55,126 bases of DNA, taken from positions 1 through 55,126 of the forward strand of contig DATGDH010000064.1 in the NCBI GenBank assembly GCA_035310985.1, given 5' to 3'. Source of the stretch: DAHVFK01 sp035310985. GTDB taxonomy: Bacteria; Pseudomonadota; Gammaproteobacteria; Burkholderiales; SG8-39. Positions 1 to 7,261 of the stretch are shown here, piece by piece. The translations under genes were made by a program, and so were the position numbers. How positions within the stretch are numbered: position 1 is the first letter of the stretch; every line of letters starts with the position of its first letter. A model generated the notes under the pieces. The model did not search any database. It was not told the DNA's origin and worked only from the letters and a program-made list of their open reading frames with translations.

Positions 1-1
1 G

Positions 2-544
2 GGACCGTTCACCATGGGCGACATGGCGGGCCTCGACATCGGCTGGGAAATCAGGAAGCGCCGTTACGCCGAGCGTCCCAACTTCGTCTATTCGCGGGTC
101 GGCGACCGCATCTGCGAGCAGGGGCGCTACGGGCAGAAGACCGGCAAGGGCTGGTACCTGTACGAGCCGGGCAACCGCAAGCCGATCCCCGATCCCGAGG
201 TCGACAAGATCATTTCCCGCTACAGGGACGAAATCAAGCTGAAGCCCCGCCAGATCTCCGACGAGGAGATCGTCGAACGCCTGATCTACGCGCTCGTCAA
301 CGAGGCCGCCTACATCCTCGAGGAGGGCATCGCGCTGCGCGCCTCGGACATCGACATGGTCTACCTGACCGGGTACGGCTTCCCCGCCTATCGCGGCGGC
401 CCGATGTTCTACGCCGACACCGTCGGCCTGCCCAAGGTGCTCGCCTCGATCGAGAAGTTCCAGAAGGGCTACCAGGGACAGGTGTGGAAGCCCGCGCCGC
501 TGCTGGTCAAGCTCGCCAAGGAAGGCAAACGGTTCAACGGCTAG
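2..544 (+). CDS. 3-hydroxyacyl-CoA dehydrogenase / FadB-type multifunctional enzyme, C-terminal part
   Basis: Only the 3' end of the gene is inside the window; the reading frame is already open at base 2, so the ATG at 14 is an internal methionine. The visible 181 residues are the C-terminal half of the NAD-dependent 3-hydroxyacyl-CoA dehydrogenase of beta-oxidation: a GPF.MGD..GLDIGW motif, GRYGQKTGKGWY, and near the end TGYGFPAYRGGPMFYAD, which is characteristic of the second 3HCDH domain in fused hydratase/dehydrogenases. The fusion itself cannot be seen here. The gene stops 10 bases before a thiolase, the usual fadB-fadA order, so the two probably act as a beta-oxidation pair. Confidence 0.9.
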   Translation, partial: GPFTMGDMAGLDIGWEIRKRRYAERPNFVYSRVGDRICEQGRYGQKTGKGWYLYEPGNRKPIPDPEVDKIISRYRDEIKLKPRQISDEEIVERLIYALVNEAAYILEEGIALRASDIDMVYLTGYGFPAYRGGPMFYADTVGLPKVLASIEKFQKGYQGQVWKPAPLLVKLAKEGKRFNG

Positions 545-554
545 GAGAACAATC

Positions 555-1733
555 ATGACCGACGCAGTCATCGTTTCGACCGCAAGGACCCCGCTGTGCA
601 AGAGCTGGCGCGGGGCGCTCAACATGACCCACGGCGCCACCATGGGCGGTCACGTCGTCAAGCACGCGCTCGAGCGCGCGAAGCTCGAGCCGGGAGAGGT
701 GTACGACGTCATCATGGGCTGCGCCAACCCCGAGGGCGCCACCGGGGCCAACATCGCGCGCCAGATCGCGCTGCGCGCGGGGCTGCCGGTGACGGTCTCG
801 GGCATGACGGTAAACCGCTTCTGCTCCTCCGGCCTGCAGACGGTGGCGCTCGCCAGCCAGCGCATCATGCAGGGCGAAGCCGACATCATGATCGCGGGCG
901 GCGTCGAGTCGATCTCGTGCGTCCAGAACGAGATGAACAAGCACATGATCCACGAGGACTGGCTCAAGCAAAACAAGCCCGAGATCTACTGGACCATGCT
1001 GCAGACCGCGGAAATGGTGTCCAAGCGCTACAAGATTCCGCGCGAAGCCCAGGACCGCTACGGCGTCGAGAGCCAGCTGAGGGCGGCCAAGGCGCGCGCC
1101 GCGGGCAAGTTCAAGGACGAGATCGTTCCGATCAGCACCAGGATGAAGGTGGTCGACAAGACGACCGGCGTCGAGACGCTCAAGGACGTGACCGTGTCCG
1201 ATGACGAGGGCATCCGCGCCGACACGACTTACGAGGGCGTGTCGCAGATCAAGCCGGCGCTCGAGGGCGGCGTGATCGCCGCGGGCAACGCGAGCCAGTT
1301 CTCCGACGGCGCCTCGGCCCAGGTGGTGATGAGCGACAGGACTGCGGCGGCGAAGGGCCTCAAGGCCATGGGCGTGTTCCGCGGCTTCGCGGTCGCGGGC
1401 TGCGAGCCCGACGAGATGGGCATCGGCCCGGTGTTTGCGATCCCGAAGCTGCTCAAGCAGACCGGCAAGAAGATCGAGGACATCGGCCTGTGGGAGCTGA
1501 ACGAGGCCTTCGCGGTGCAGGTGATCTACTGCCGCGACAAGCTCGGCATCCCGAACGATCGCCTGAACGTCGACGGCGGCGCGATCGCCGTGGGCCATCC
1601 GTACGGTGTCACCGGCAGCCGCCTGATCGGCCACGCGCTGATCGAAGGCAAGCGCCGCGGCGTGAAGTACGTCGTGGTAACCATGTGCATCGGCGGCGGC
1701 ATGGGCGCGGCGGGGCTGTTCGAAGTCGCGTGA
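555..1733 (+). CDS. Acetyl-CoA acyltransferase (thiolase)
   Basis: A 392-residue thiolase that cleaves 3-ketoacyl-CoA with CoA. The nucleophilic cysteine is Cys90 in NRFCSSGLQ, the active-site histidine is His348 in GGAIAVGHPYG, and the second catalytic cysteine is Cys378 in CIGGGMGAAG. Length and motif order match full-length thiolases. The ATG is preceded by AGGAGA at a good distance. It follows the 3-hydroxyacyl-CoA dehydrogenase by 10 bases and its TGA overlaps the GTG of the next gene, so all three are probably co-transcribed. FadA-type beta-oxidation function is more likely than biosynthetic acetoacetyl-CoA formation because of the neighbour. Confidence 0.93.
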   Translation: MTDAVIVSTARTPLCKSWRGALNMTHGATMGGHVVKHALERAKLEPGEVYDVIMGCANPEGATGANIARQIALRAGLPVTVSGMTVNRFCSSGLQTVALASQRIMQGEADIMIAGGVESISCVQNEMNKHMIHEDWLKQNKPEIYWTMLQTAEMVSKRYKIPREAQDRYGVESQLRAAKARAAGKFKDEIVPISTRMKVVDKTTGVETLKDVTVSDDEGIRADTTYEGVSQIKPALEGGVIAAGNASQFSDGASAQVVMSDRTAAAKGLKAMGVFRGFAVAGCEPDEMGIGPVFAIPKLLKQTGKKIEDIGLWELNEAFAVQVIYCRDKLGIPNDRLNVDGGAIAVGHPYGVTGSRLIGHALIEGKRRGVKYVVVTMCIGGGMGAAGLFEVA

Positions 1734-2656
1734 AGATCGCCATCGCCGGCTGCGGCGCGATGGGCTCGGTGTACGCCGGGCTGTTCGCCGCGGCCGGACA
1801 CGAAGTCTGGGCGATCGACCGCTGGCGCGAGCACGTCGAGGCGATGCGCGCACGCGGCCTGCGCCTCGAAGGCGCCTCGGGCGACCGCACGGTTCGCGTG
1901 CACGCCACCACTGAGGCGAAAGATGCGGGGACCTGCGACCTCGTCATCCTCGCGACGAAGGCCGGGCAGGTGAACCAGGCCGCTCAGTCAATCAAGGATC
2001 TCCTTGGTGGAGAAACCGTCGTCCTGTCGATCCAGAACGGTCTCGGCGGACCGGACACCGCGGCCTCCGTGCTGGGGAAAGAAAGAGTGATGGTGGGCGT
2101 GGTAGGCGGTTTCGGCGCTTCCATGAAGGGCCCCGGCCACGCGCATCACAACGGCATGGAGCTAGTGCGGCTGGGCGAGCTCCAAGGCCCGATCACGCCG
2201 CGTCTGGAGAAGGTCGCCGACGCCTGGCGCGGCGCCGGATTCCGCGTCAAGGTGTTCGACGACATCGCGCAGCTGGTGTGGGAGAAGCTGATCTGCAACT
2301 GCGCCTACTCCGGCCCCTGCGGCGTCACCGACCACACGGTCGGCGAGGTGATGCTGGACCGGGACCTTGCACGCGTATCGGCCGCCTGCGCGCGGGAGGC
2401 GTTCGAAGTGGCGAGGAAAAAAGGGGTCAGGCTCGGTTTCGACGACCCGGTCGCCTACGTGCGCGACTTCGGCTCCAAGATTCCCGCCGCCCGACCCTCG
2501 GTGCTGCTCGACCTGATGGCGAACAGAAAATCCGAAATCGAGGTCATCAACGGCTCGATCCCGCGCGTCGGCGCCGAGGTCGGCGTTCCCGCGCCGGTGA
2601 ACGACGCGCTCACCGCACTCGTGCTCGAGAAAGAGCGGCGACTGGGCTGCCGCTAG
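1730..2656 (+). CDS. 2-dehydropantoate 2-reductase family protein (ApbA/PanE)
   Basis: A 308-residue NADPH-dependent ketopantoate-reductase-fold protein. The GTG start gives a GTGA overlap with the thiolase stop and places the dinucleotide motif GCGAMG at residues 7-12, as expected for the family. Other family marks are ATKAGQ, QNGLGG, the lysine in WEKLICNCAY and the EIEVINGSIPRVG segment. Operon position after two beta-oxidation genes argues against simple pantothenate synthesis; a role on another 2-oxo acid is possible. A second copy of the last 12 codons lies far downstream at 6183-6218, and there are two more homologues in this window. Confidence 0.8.
   Translation: MKIAIAGCGAMGSVYAGLFAAAGHEVWAIDRWREHVEAMRARGLRLEGASGDRTVRVHATTEAKDAGTCDLVILATKAGQVNQAAQSIKDLLGGETVVLSIQNGLGGPDTAASVLGKERVMVGVVGGFGASMKGPGHAHHNGMELVRLGELQGPITPRLEKVADAWRGAGFRVKVFDDIAQLVWEKLICNCAYSGPCGVTDHTVGEVMLDRDLARVSAACAREAFEVARKKGVRLGFDDPVAYVRDFGSKIPAARPSVLLDLMANRKSEIEVINGSIPRVGAEVGVPAPVNDALTALVLEKERRLGCR
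2621..2656 (+). repeat. Left copy of a direct repeat (3' end of the ketopantoate reductase gene)
   Basis: These 36 bases encode the last residues and stop codon of the PanE-like gene and match 6183-6218 at 30 of 36 positions. Both copies end in CTAG. The two copies bracket the lower-GC gene block 2657-6182. Confidence 0.75.
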
Positions 2657-2678
2657 ATCTGCAACGAAGCCGCCTAGC

Positions 2679-3416
2679 TCAATCCTGGCTCCTGCGAAGC
2701 AGCGGTACGAGCATCGGCACCCGCTTTTGATATTGCCTGTAGGCGTCGCCGTGATCGGTCACGAGGTCCCTCTCCTCGAGACGCAAGGCAGCGAGCATGT
2801 AGACGGTCATCGCAACCGAGAACACGAGGTGCCCGAGCGACATGCGTGGCGTTGCCCAGAATGCCACGACGAAGCCGAGCATGATCGGATGACGCACGAG
2901 GTTATATAGCCCGACGATCTTGAAGCCCGGGAACGAATACCCGTCGCGACGAAGGTTGAGATAAACCTGACGCAGACCGAAGAGATCGAAATGGCTGATC
3001 AGAAATGTCGATGCGACGGCGATCAACCAACCCAATGCGTAGAGGCCACGAATCGCAAACGCCGCAGCCGGGTTCCTGACGTCCCAGACGATGGCTTGCA
3101 GCGGCCGCCATTGCGAGAACAGCAGGATCAGCGCCAGGCTCGACAGCAGGACGTAGGTGCTCCGCTCGATGGATGTCGGCACAACCCGAGTCCACCAGCG
3201 TTTGAATCCCGGGCGGGCCATGGCACTGTGCTGGACCGCAAACAGGCCCAGCAGAACGAAATTGACCAGCAATGACGGCGCGAGAGCGGCTTGCGTCCCG
3301 GAATCGATCGATTTCGGAACCAGCCAGTCGGCGATGAATCCGACCGCATACAAGAAGACGGCGAGAGAGAGCAGATACGCCGCGATGCCGTAGACGAATG
3401 CAGCCGCCTTGACCAT
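2679..3416 (-). CDS. mddA: Methanethiol S-methyltransferase-like membrane protein (MddA / NnrU-ICMT fold)
   Basis: A 245-residue polytopic membrane protein. Family knowledge: MddA enzymes methylate methanethiol to dimethyl sulfide and share the NnrU/isoprenylcysteine methyltransferase fold. Seen here: a hydrophobic N-terminus, the LVPKSIDSG motif, the AVQHSAMARPGFKRWW segment, SHFDLFGLRQVYL, and the C-terminal RHPIMLGF...LEERDL..HGDAYRQYQ..VP pattern expected for this SAM-binding fold. The start at 3416 is chosen because AGAGG lies about 10 bases upstream and the protein then begins in its first membrane helix. It is last in the minus-strand block of lower-GC genes. A related methyltransferase with another thiol substrate cannot be excluded. 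Confidence 0.65.
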   Translation of the reverse strand: MVKAAAFVYGIAAYLLSLAVFLYAVGFIADWLVPKSIDSGTQAALAPSLLVNFVLLGLFAVQHSAMARPGFKRWWTRVVPTSIERSTYVLLSSLALILLFSQWRPLQAIVWDVRNPAAAFAIRGLYALGWLIAVASTFLISHFDLFGLRQVYLNLRRDGYSFPGFKIVGLYNLVRHPIMLGFVVAFWATPRMSLGHLVFSVAMTVYMLAALRLEERDLVTDHGDAYRQYQKRVPMLVPLLRRSQD

Positions 3417-3450
3417 TGTGCCAAACCTCTGCGATAAGTGCGAAGACCGG

Positions 3451-4428
3451 TCAGCGCACCTGAAGCACCACACGGCCCCGGGTCTTTCGATCCTGCACCA
3501 ACCTCATGGCCGTCCCGAATTGCTCTAGAGGGAGAACGGCCTCTACGTGGGGCTTGAGCTTGCCTTGCGCCACCCACTCGAACAGCTGCTCGTCCGCCGC
3601 GACGCTTGATTCCGGAAAGCGCTCATTCCAGGCTCCCCAGAAGACGCCGACGATAGAGTAGTTCTTCAGCAATGGAAGGTTCATGGCCACCGACGGAATC
3701 TCTCCGCTGGTAAAGCCGATCGGGAGCATCCGGCCGCCCCAGCGCATGAGCCGGGTCATGGCGGTGAATAGCTCCCCGCCCACGGTGTCGAAAAACACGT
3801 CGACGCCCTTTCCGCCAGTCACGCTCTTGATCCTTTCGCGCACGTCCTCGTGCGCGTAATCAATCACCTCCTCCGCCCCGTACTCGCGGACGATCGCTGC
3901 CTTTTCCGCCGCGCCCACGCCAGCGATTACGCGCGCCCCCAGGTGTCGCGCCAAATCGACGGCGGCGAGTCCCACGCCGCCCGCAGCGCCTGTCACAAAT
4001 AGGATTTCGCCGGGCTGAAGCTTGGCGCAGACCACCAAGCCGTAGTAGGCGGTGCCGTAACAGTGCCGCACGGCCGAACCCGTCACATAGTCGACGCCGG
4101 GCGGCAAGCGAGCGGCCGATAGTTGCGACACGGCGATCTGCTCCGCGTAACACCCGACCCAACTGCCGCAGGCCACGCGGTCTCCCCTCCGGAAACGGGT
4201 GACCCGTTCACCCACGGCCGAGACGACACCTGCGGCATCCGTGCCCGGGACAAAAGGCGTCTGCGGTCGCATCTGGTACTTGCCTGCCACCATCAGGCAG
4301 TCCATGAAACTTACGGAAGCGGCATGGACGTCAACCAGGATCTGGCCCGCTGCGGGCCGCGGACCGTCCATCTCCCTCATCTTCAGGGCATCCGGCCCGG
4401 CGAAGGACTCGCAGATGACGGCGCGCAT
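3451..4428 (-). CDS. NADPH:quinone oxidoreductase family protein (zinc-independent MDR)
   Basis: A 325-residue medium-chain reductase without the zinc-binding cysteines of alcohol dehydrogenases. The N-terminal GroES-like domain includes the Q.LVDVHAASVSFMD and PGTDAAGVV segments; the nucleotide-binding domain carries VTGAAGGVGLAAVDLA and the NADPH-binding region. The family reduces quinones or alpha,beta-unsaturated carbonyls, including enoyl-CoAs in some members. The ATG at 4428 lies two bases after the thioesterase stop, so the two are translationally linked. A close relative of the same architecture is at 44178-45161. Confidence 0.85.
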   Translation of the reverse strand: MRAVICESFAGPDALKMREMDGPRPAAGQILVDVHAASVSFMDCLMVAGKYQMRPQTPFVPGTDAAGVVSAVGERVTRFRRGDRVACGSWVGCYAEQIAVSQLSAARLPPGVDYVTGSAVRHCYGTAYYGLVVCAKLQPGEILFVTGAAGGVGLAAVDLARHLGARVIAGVGAAEKAAIVREYGAEEVIDYAHEDVRERIKSVTGGKGVDVFFDTVGGELFTAMTRLMRWGGRMLPIGFTSGEIPSVAMNLPLLKNYSIVGVFWGAWNERFPESSVAADEQLFEWVAQGKLKPHVEAVLPLEQFGTAMRLVQDRKTRGRVVLQVR

Positions 4429-4430
4429 GT

Positions 4431-4883
4431 TCAGGCCCCCGTCTCCACTCGCACCGTCGTCACTTCGGCGTTGGCGCATTCGATGCCGGAATGCGATACG
4501 CGGCAGCCAACGACCACTCTGCGCTGCGCGTTCTCCAGCACGCGGGCACGCAGTTCCATCTCGCCCTCGATGGGCACCGGCTTGAGATAGTTGATCTTCA
4601 GCGAGCCCGTCACGTAGGCGAACGGCGGCGGGCCGTCGTCCAGCGAATGGCCGGTTTCGCGGCAATGGCTGGCTAGCGCAGTCCAAATCGAGTGGCAGTC
4701 GACTGCCGACGCGATGGTGCCGCCGTAAACAAAACCGGGATAGCCGATGTGATACGGCTCGGGCCGCCATTGGCACAGCAGGTCGTCACCGTCCCATCTG
4801 CTCTTGATCCGAAGACCGTGCGCGTTGAGCGCACCGCAACCGAAGCAGTGGACCTTCAGCACATCCTGTAGTGGTCGATCCAT
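4431..4883 (-). CDS. PaaI/4HBT-type hotdog thioesterase
   Basis: A 150-residue hotdog-fold protein, the usual size for the PaaI-like acyl-CoA thioesterases. It has the N-terminal CFGCGALNAHGLRIK stretch, the central GFVYGGTIASAVDCHS helix where the catalytic acid normally lies, and the strands KINYLKPVPIEGE and RVVVGCRVSH. The ATG at 4883 is chosen because the upstream in-frame sequence is low-complexity and unlike the family. It ends two bases before the quinone oxidoreductase start. A substrate is not readable from sequence; the location suggests an acyl-CoA handled by the neighbouring reductase. Confidence 0.8.
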   Translation of the reverse strand: MDRPLQDVLKVHCFGCGALNAHGLRIKSRWDGDDLLCQWRPEPYHIGYPGFVYGGTIASAVDCHSIWTALASHCRETGHSLDDGPPPFAYVTGSLKINYLKPVPIEGEMELRARVLENAQRRVVVGCRVSHSGIECANAEVTTVRVETGA

Positions 4884-4964
4884 TCGCGCACGTCTCCCTG
4901 ATACGGCTGGCAACTCCATACGGCGCCAGGGTACGGGGCACAGGCGCTGCAAATCAGTCGGGGA

Positions 4965-5012
4965 ACTACGGCAGGGCCGGCCGCCGACTACGGTAGCGCC
5001 TACCGTAGTCGG
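4965..5012. promoter_or_regulatory. Perfect 13-bp inverted repeat plus an extra half-site; candidate operator or terminator
   Basis: CCGACTACGGTAG (4984-4996) and CTACCGTAGTCGG (5000-5012) are perfect inverted repeats around the triplet CGC. A third, one-mismatch copy of the core ACTACGGYAG lies at 4965-4974, in the same orientation as the left arm and 22 bases from it. The site lies after the LuxR-type gene stop and about 100 bases before the thioesterase start, on the minus strand. There is no T-run on either side, which weakens a rho-independent terminator reading and favours an operator. Confidence 0.55.
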
Positions 5013-5017
5013 TCGGT

Positions 5018-6112
5018 CTAGGTGGTCAGCTTGAGCTCCGTCGCGCGCCGCACGGCCTCCGCCCGCGTGCGGCATTTCAGGGCGAGGAGCGCATTCGCGA
5101 CGTGCATCTCGACCGTCCGCGGACTCAGCGAAAGCTTGCGCGCGATCTGCTTGTCGGTCTGGCCCATTCCGACTTCGCGCAGGATCTCGATTTGCCGCGG
5201 CGTCAGCAGAGACTTGCCTTTGCGGCCTGCGTCCTCGTCATGGGATCGGGAACCCGTGGGGAATCCGGTCAGGAAGGAACGAAGTTCGGCAAGAAACACG
5301 GACCATGCGGCCTCGGTCTCGAACGGCAGGTGATTCTTGCTCGCCAAGGGCACGAAACGAGCATTGGGAATCAGCGACGCGAGCAGGCGCCCTTCCTCGA
5401 AGGGGAAGCAGGGGTCGTCCTTCGCATGAAAGATCAGTGTCGGGCACTGAATCTTCGGCGCCGCGTCACGCACATCTATTTCGAAGACTTCCTTCATGAA
5501 GCGTACGGCATTGGCGCCGGATATCGTCAGGCGCTGAGCTTCGTCGACCGCGCGCTGCTGTTCCGCCGTGGCGTCGTGAAGCAGCTGCGAAATGAACACT
5601 TGGCGGAAAGATGAACTGTCGGCGCCCCATCCCAGCTCGGCAGCCTTGAGCATCGCCTGCGCCGCCTCGACGACCTTGGACGGTGGATTGCGTTTGAGCA
5701 GCCCGCGCGCGCAGGCGCCGTACAGAATGAGCTGGCTGACCTTCTCCGGGTGGCGCGCGGCATAGCCGATCGCGATCGCCGCTCCCTGAGAAAGTCCCAG
5801 CAGAGGAAAGCGTTCGACTTGAACGGCCGCGACCACGGCCTCCAGATCCTCGAGCCAGGCCTCCATGGAAATGCGCTCGACGTCCCGCTCGGACAGCCCG
5901 CAGCCGCGGGAATCATAGCGAATGAGGGCATTGTGGCGACTGAGCTCCGCCACCCAGTGACGGGAGAACAGGTTGTAGGGCTCTTTCTCGACGTGGGTCA
6001 GCCAGGTAGCCGCCTTGACCAAGGGAGCGCCCTCCCCGACCGTGGCGACGGCGAGACGCGTACCGTCTGCACTTGTACAAAAGCGGATCTGCTGCGGTTT
6101 TCCCTGGCTCAT
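5018..6112 (-). CDS. Alpha/beta hydrolase fused to a LuxR-type DNA-binding domain
   Basis: A 364-residue two-domain protein. Residues about 10-275 are an alpha/beta hydrolase: GLSQGA holds the nucleophile Ser108, an acidic residue lies in HAKDDPCFP and a histidine in SKNHLPFE, so the triad looks intact. Residues 302-364 are a LuxR/GerE helix-turn-helix (LLTPRQIEILR, QIARKLSLSPRTVEMHV). The hydrolase part probably binds or hydrolyses a small effector that controls DNA binding; this is inference. The ATG at 6112 is preferred over a TTG at 6193 because the hydrolase domain begins directly after it. It is first in the minus-strand block. Confidence 0.85.
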   Translation of the reverse strand: MSQGKPQQIRFCTSADGTRLAVATVGEGAPLVKAATWLTHVEKEPYNLFSRHWVAELSRHNALIRYDSRGCGLSERDVERISMEAWLEDLEAVVAAVQVERFPLLGLSQGAAIAIGYAARHPEKVSQLILYGACARGLLKRNPPSKVVEAAQAMLKAAELGWGADSSSFRQVFISQLLHDATAEQQRAVDEAQRLTISGANAVRFMKEVFEIDVRDAAPKIQCPTLIFHAKDDPCFPFEEGRLLASLIPNARFVPLASKNHLPFETEAAWSVFLAELRSFLTGFPTGSRSHDEDAGRKGKSLLTPRQIEILREVGMGQTDKQIARKLSLSPRTVEMHVANALLALKCRTRAEAVRRATELKLTT

Positions 6113-6182
6113 CAGATCAATTGTAATGAGTCTGCCGGAGGGTGAGTGAATGCCGAGATTCGACTCTGACCCGGATTCCCGC

Positions 6183-6218
6183 GTGCTGGACAAGGAGCGG
6201 CGGCTGGGCTGCGTCTAG
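6183..6218 (+). repeat. Right copy of the direct repeat: relic of a PanE-like 3' end
   Basis: Translated in frame this reads VLDKERRLGCV followed by a stop, against VLEKERRLGCR at the end of the intact gene at 1730-2656 (30 of 36 bases identical). Nothing upstream of it resembles the rest of the gene. It overlaps the stop codon of the convergent epoxide-hydrolase-like gene through the shared CTAG. A short frame, ATG 6150 to stop 6218, contains it and has GGAGGG in front. Confidence 0.7.
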
Positions 6219-7261
6219 CCGAGGAACTCGAGCAGCAGCCGCGCCACCTCTGCGGGCTTTTCCTGCTGTACCCAGTGCCCGGCGCCGTCCACGAGGTGGC
6301 AGCCGCGCATCCTTGCGAGTACGCTTCCCTGCATCTGCTCGAAGGCGCCCGGCACCTGGTACACGCCCCAGTCGCTCGCGCCGGCGATGAACATGGACGG
6401 AACGTCGATCGTGCGCCCCGCGTACTGCTCCAAGCCCGCGTTGCGCCCCTCGGTGCGGCAGCGGTACCACTGCAGCCCGCCCTGGAAACCGGTGCGCGCG
6501 TACTCCGCGCTGTAGACCGCGAGCTCGCTCTCTGTCAGCCAGGCCGCTGCGCTCGCGGGCATTGCGGGCGCAACCGTCTCGGCCATCGTCTTGTCGCGCT
6601 CCATGATGTAGTAGGGAGGCATTTTCGCGAGCTCGGCCGCGCTCCACGACGCGAGGCGGAATGGTTTGTTGCCCGGCCAGTCGGCGCTCTTCATGTGGAA
6701 GTACGCGCGCAGGAACGCGTGCACCCCTTGCGCGCAATGCCACATGTCCCCGTTCGCCTGGCGCGTCGAGTAGTACCACTGGTAGTGCTTGCGCGGACGC
6801 GCGAGCGCGGCGAGCTCGGCATCGATGTCGGGCGCCGGCGTCCAGGAGAACGGCGCGCTCATCAGCACGAGCGAGCGGAACACTTCGGGCCGCGTGAGCG
6901 CGCAGTACGCGGCCACCGGCGAGCCGAAGTCGTGCCCGACCACCGCCACGACCGAGCGCTGGCCGAGTGCTTCGATGAGACCCACGGTATCGTGTACCAG
7001 GTTGGAAAGGCCGAACGCGCCGACGTCGCCGTCGTAGTCTGCGCTCCATCCGGTCGTGCGGCCGTAGCCGCGCTGCTCCGGCGCGACCACGTAAAAGCCC
7101 GCGTCGGCGAGCGGCGGCATGATCCTGCGCCAGCTGTAGGCGAGCTCGGGAAATCCGTGCAACAGGAGCACGCACGGGCGCTCGGGCCCGCCCGCCTCGA
7201 GCACGTGCATGCTCAGGCCGTTGCCGTTGTCGACGAAGCGCGCGCGCACGCCGGGATACAT
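6215..7261 (-). CDS. Alpha/beta hydrolase, epoxide-hydrolase-like
   Basis: A 348-residue alpha/beta hydrolase of the soluble epoxide hydrolase group. It shows the oxyanion motif HGFPE (His35), the aspartate nucleophile Asp111 in VVGHDFGSP where serine hydrolases have Ser, and a C-terminal catalytic histidine in GAGHWVQQEKP. Aspartate as nucleophile also occurs in haloalkane dehalogenases, but HGFPE favours epoxide hydrolase. The ATG at 7261 shares one base with the TAA of the upstream cyclase gene, so translation is probably coupled and expression may follow the signalling operon. Confidence 0.82.
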   Translation of the reverse strand: MYPGVRARFVDNGNGLSMHVLEAGGPERPCVLLLHGFPELAYSWRRIMPPLADAGFYVVAPEQRGYGRTTGWSADYDGDVGAFGLSNLVHDTVGLIEALGQRSVVAVVGHDFGSPVAAYCALTRPEVFRSLVLMSAPFSWTPAPDIDAELAALARPRKHYQWYYSTRQANGDMWHCAQGVHAFLRAYFHMKSADWPGNKPFRLASWSAAELAKMPPYYIMERDKTMAETVAPAMPASAAAWLTESELAVYSAEYARTGFQGGLQWYRCRTEGRNAGLEQYAGRTIDVPSMFIAGASDWGVYQVPGAFEQMQGSVLARMRGCHLVDGAGHWVQQEKPAEVARLLLEFLG

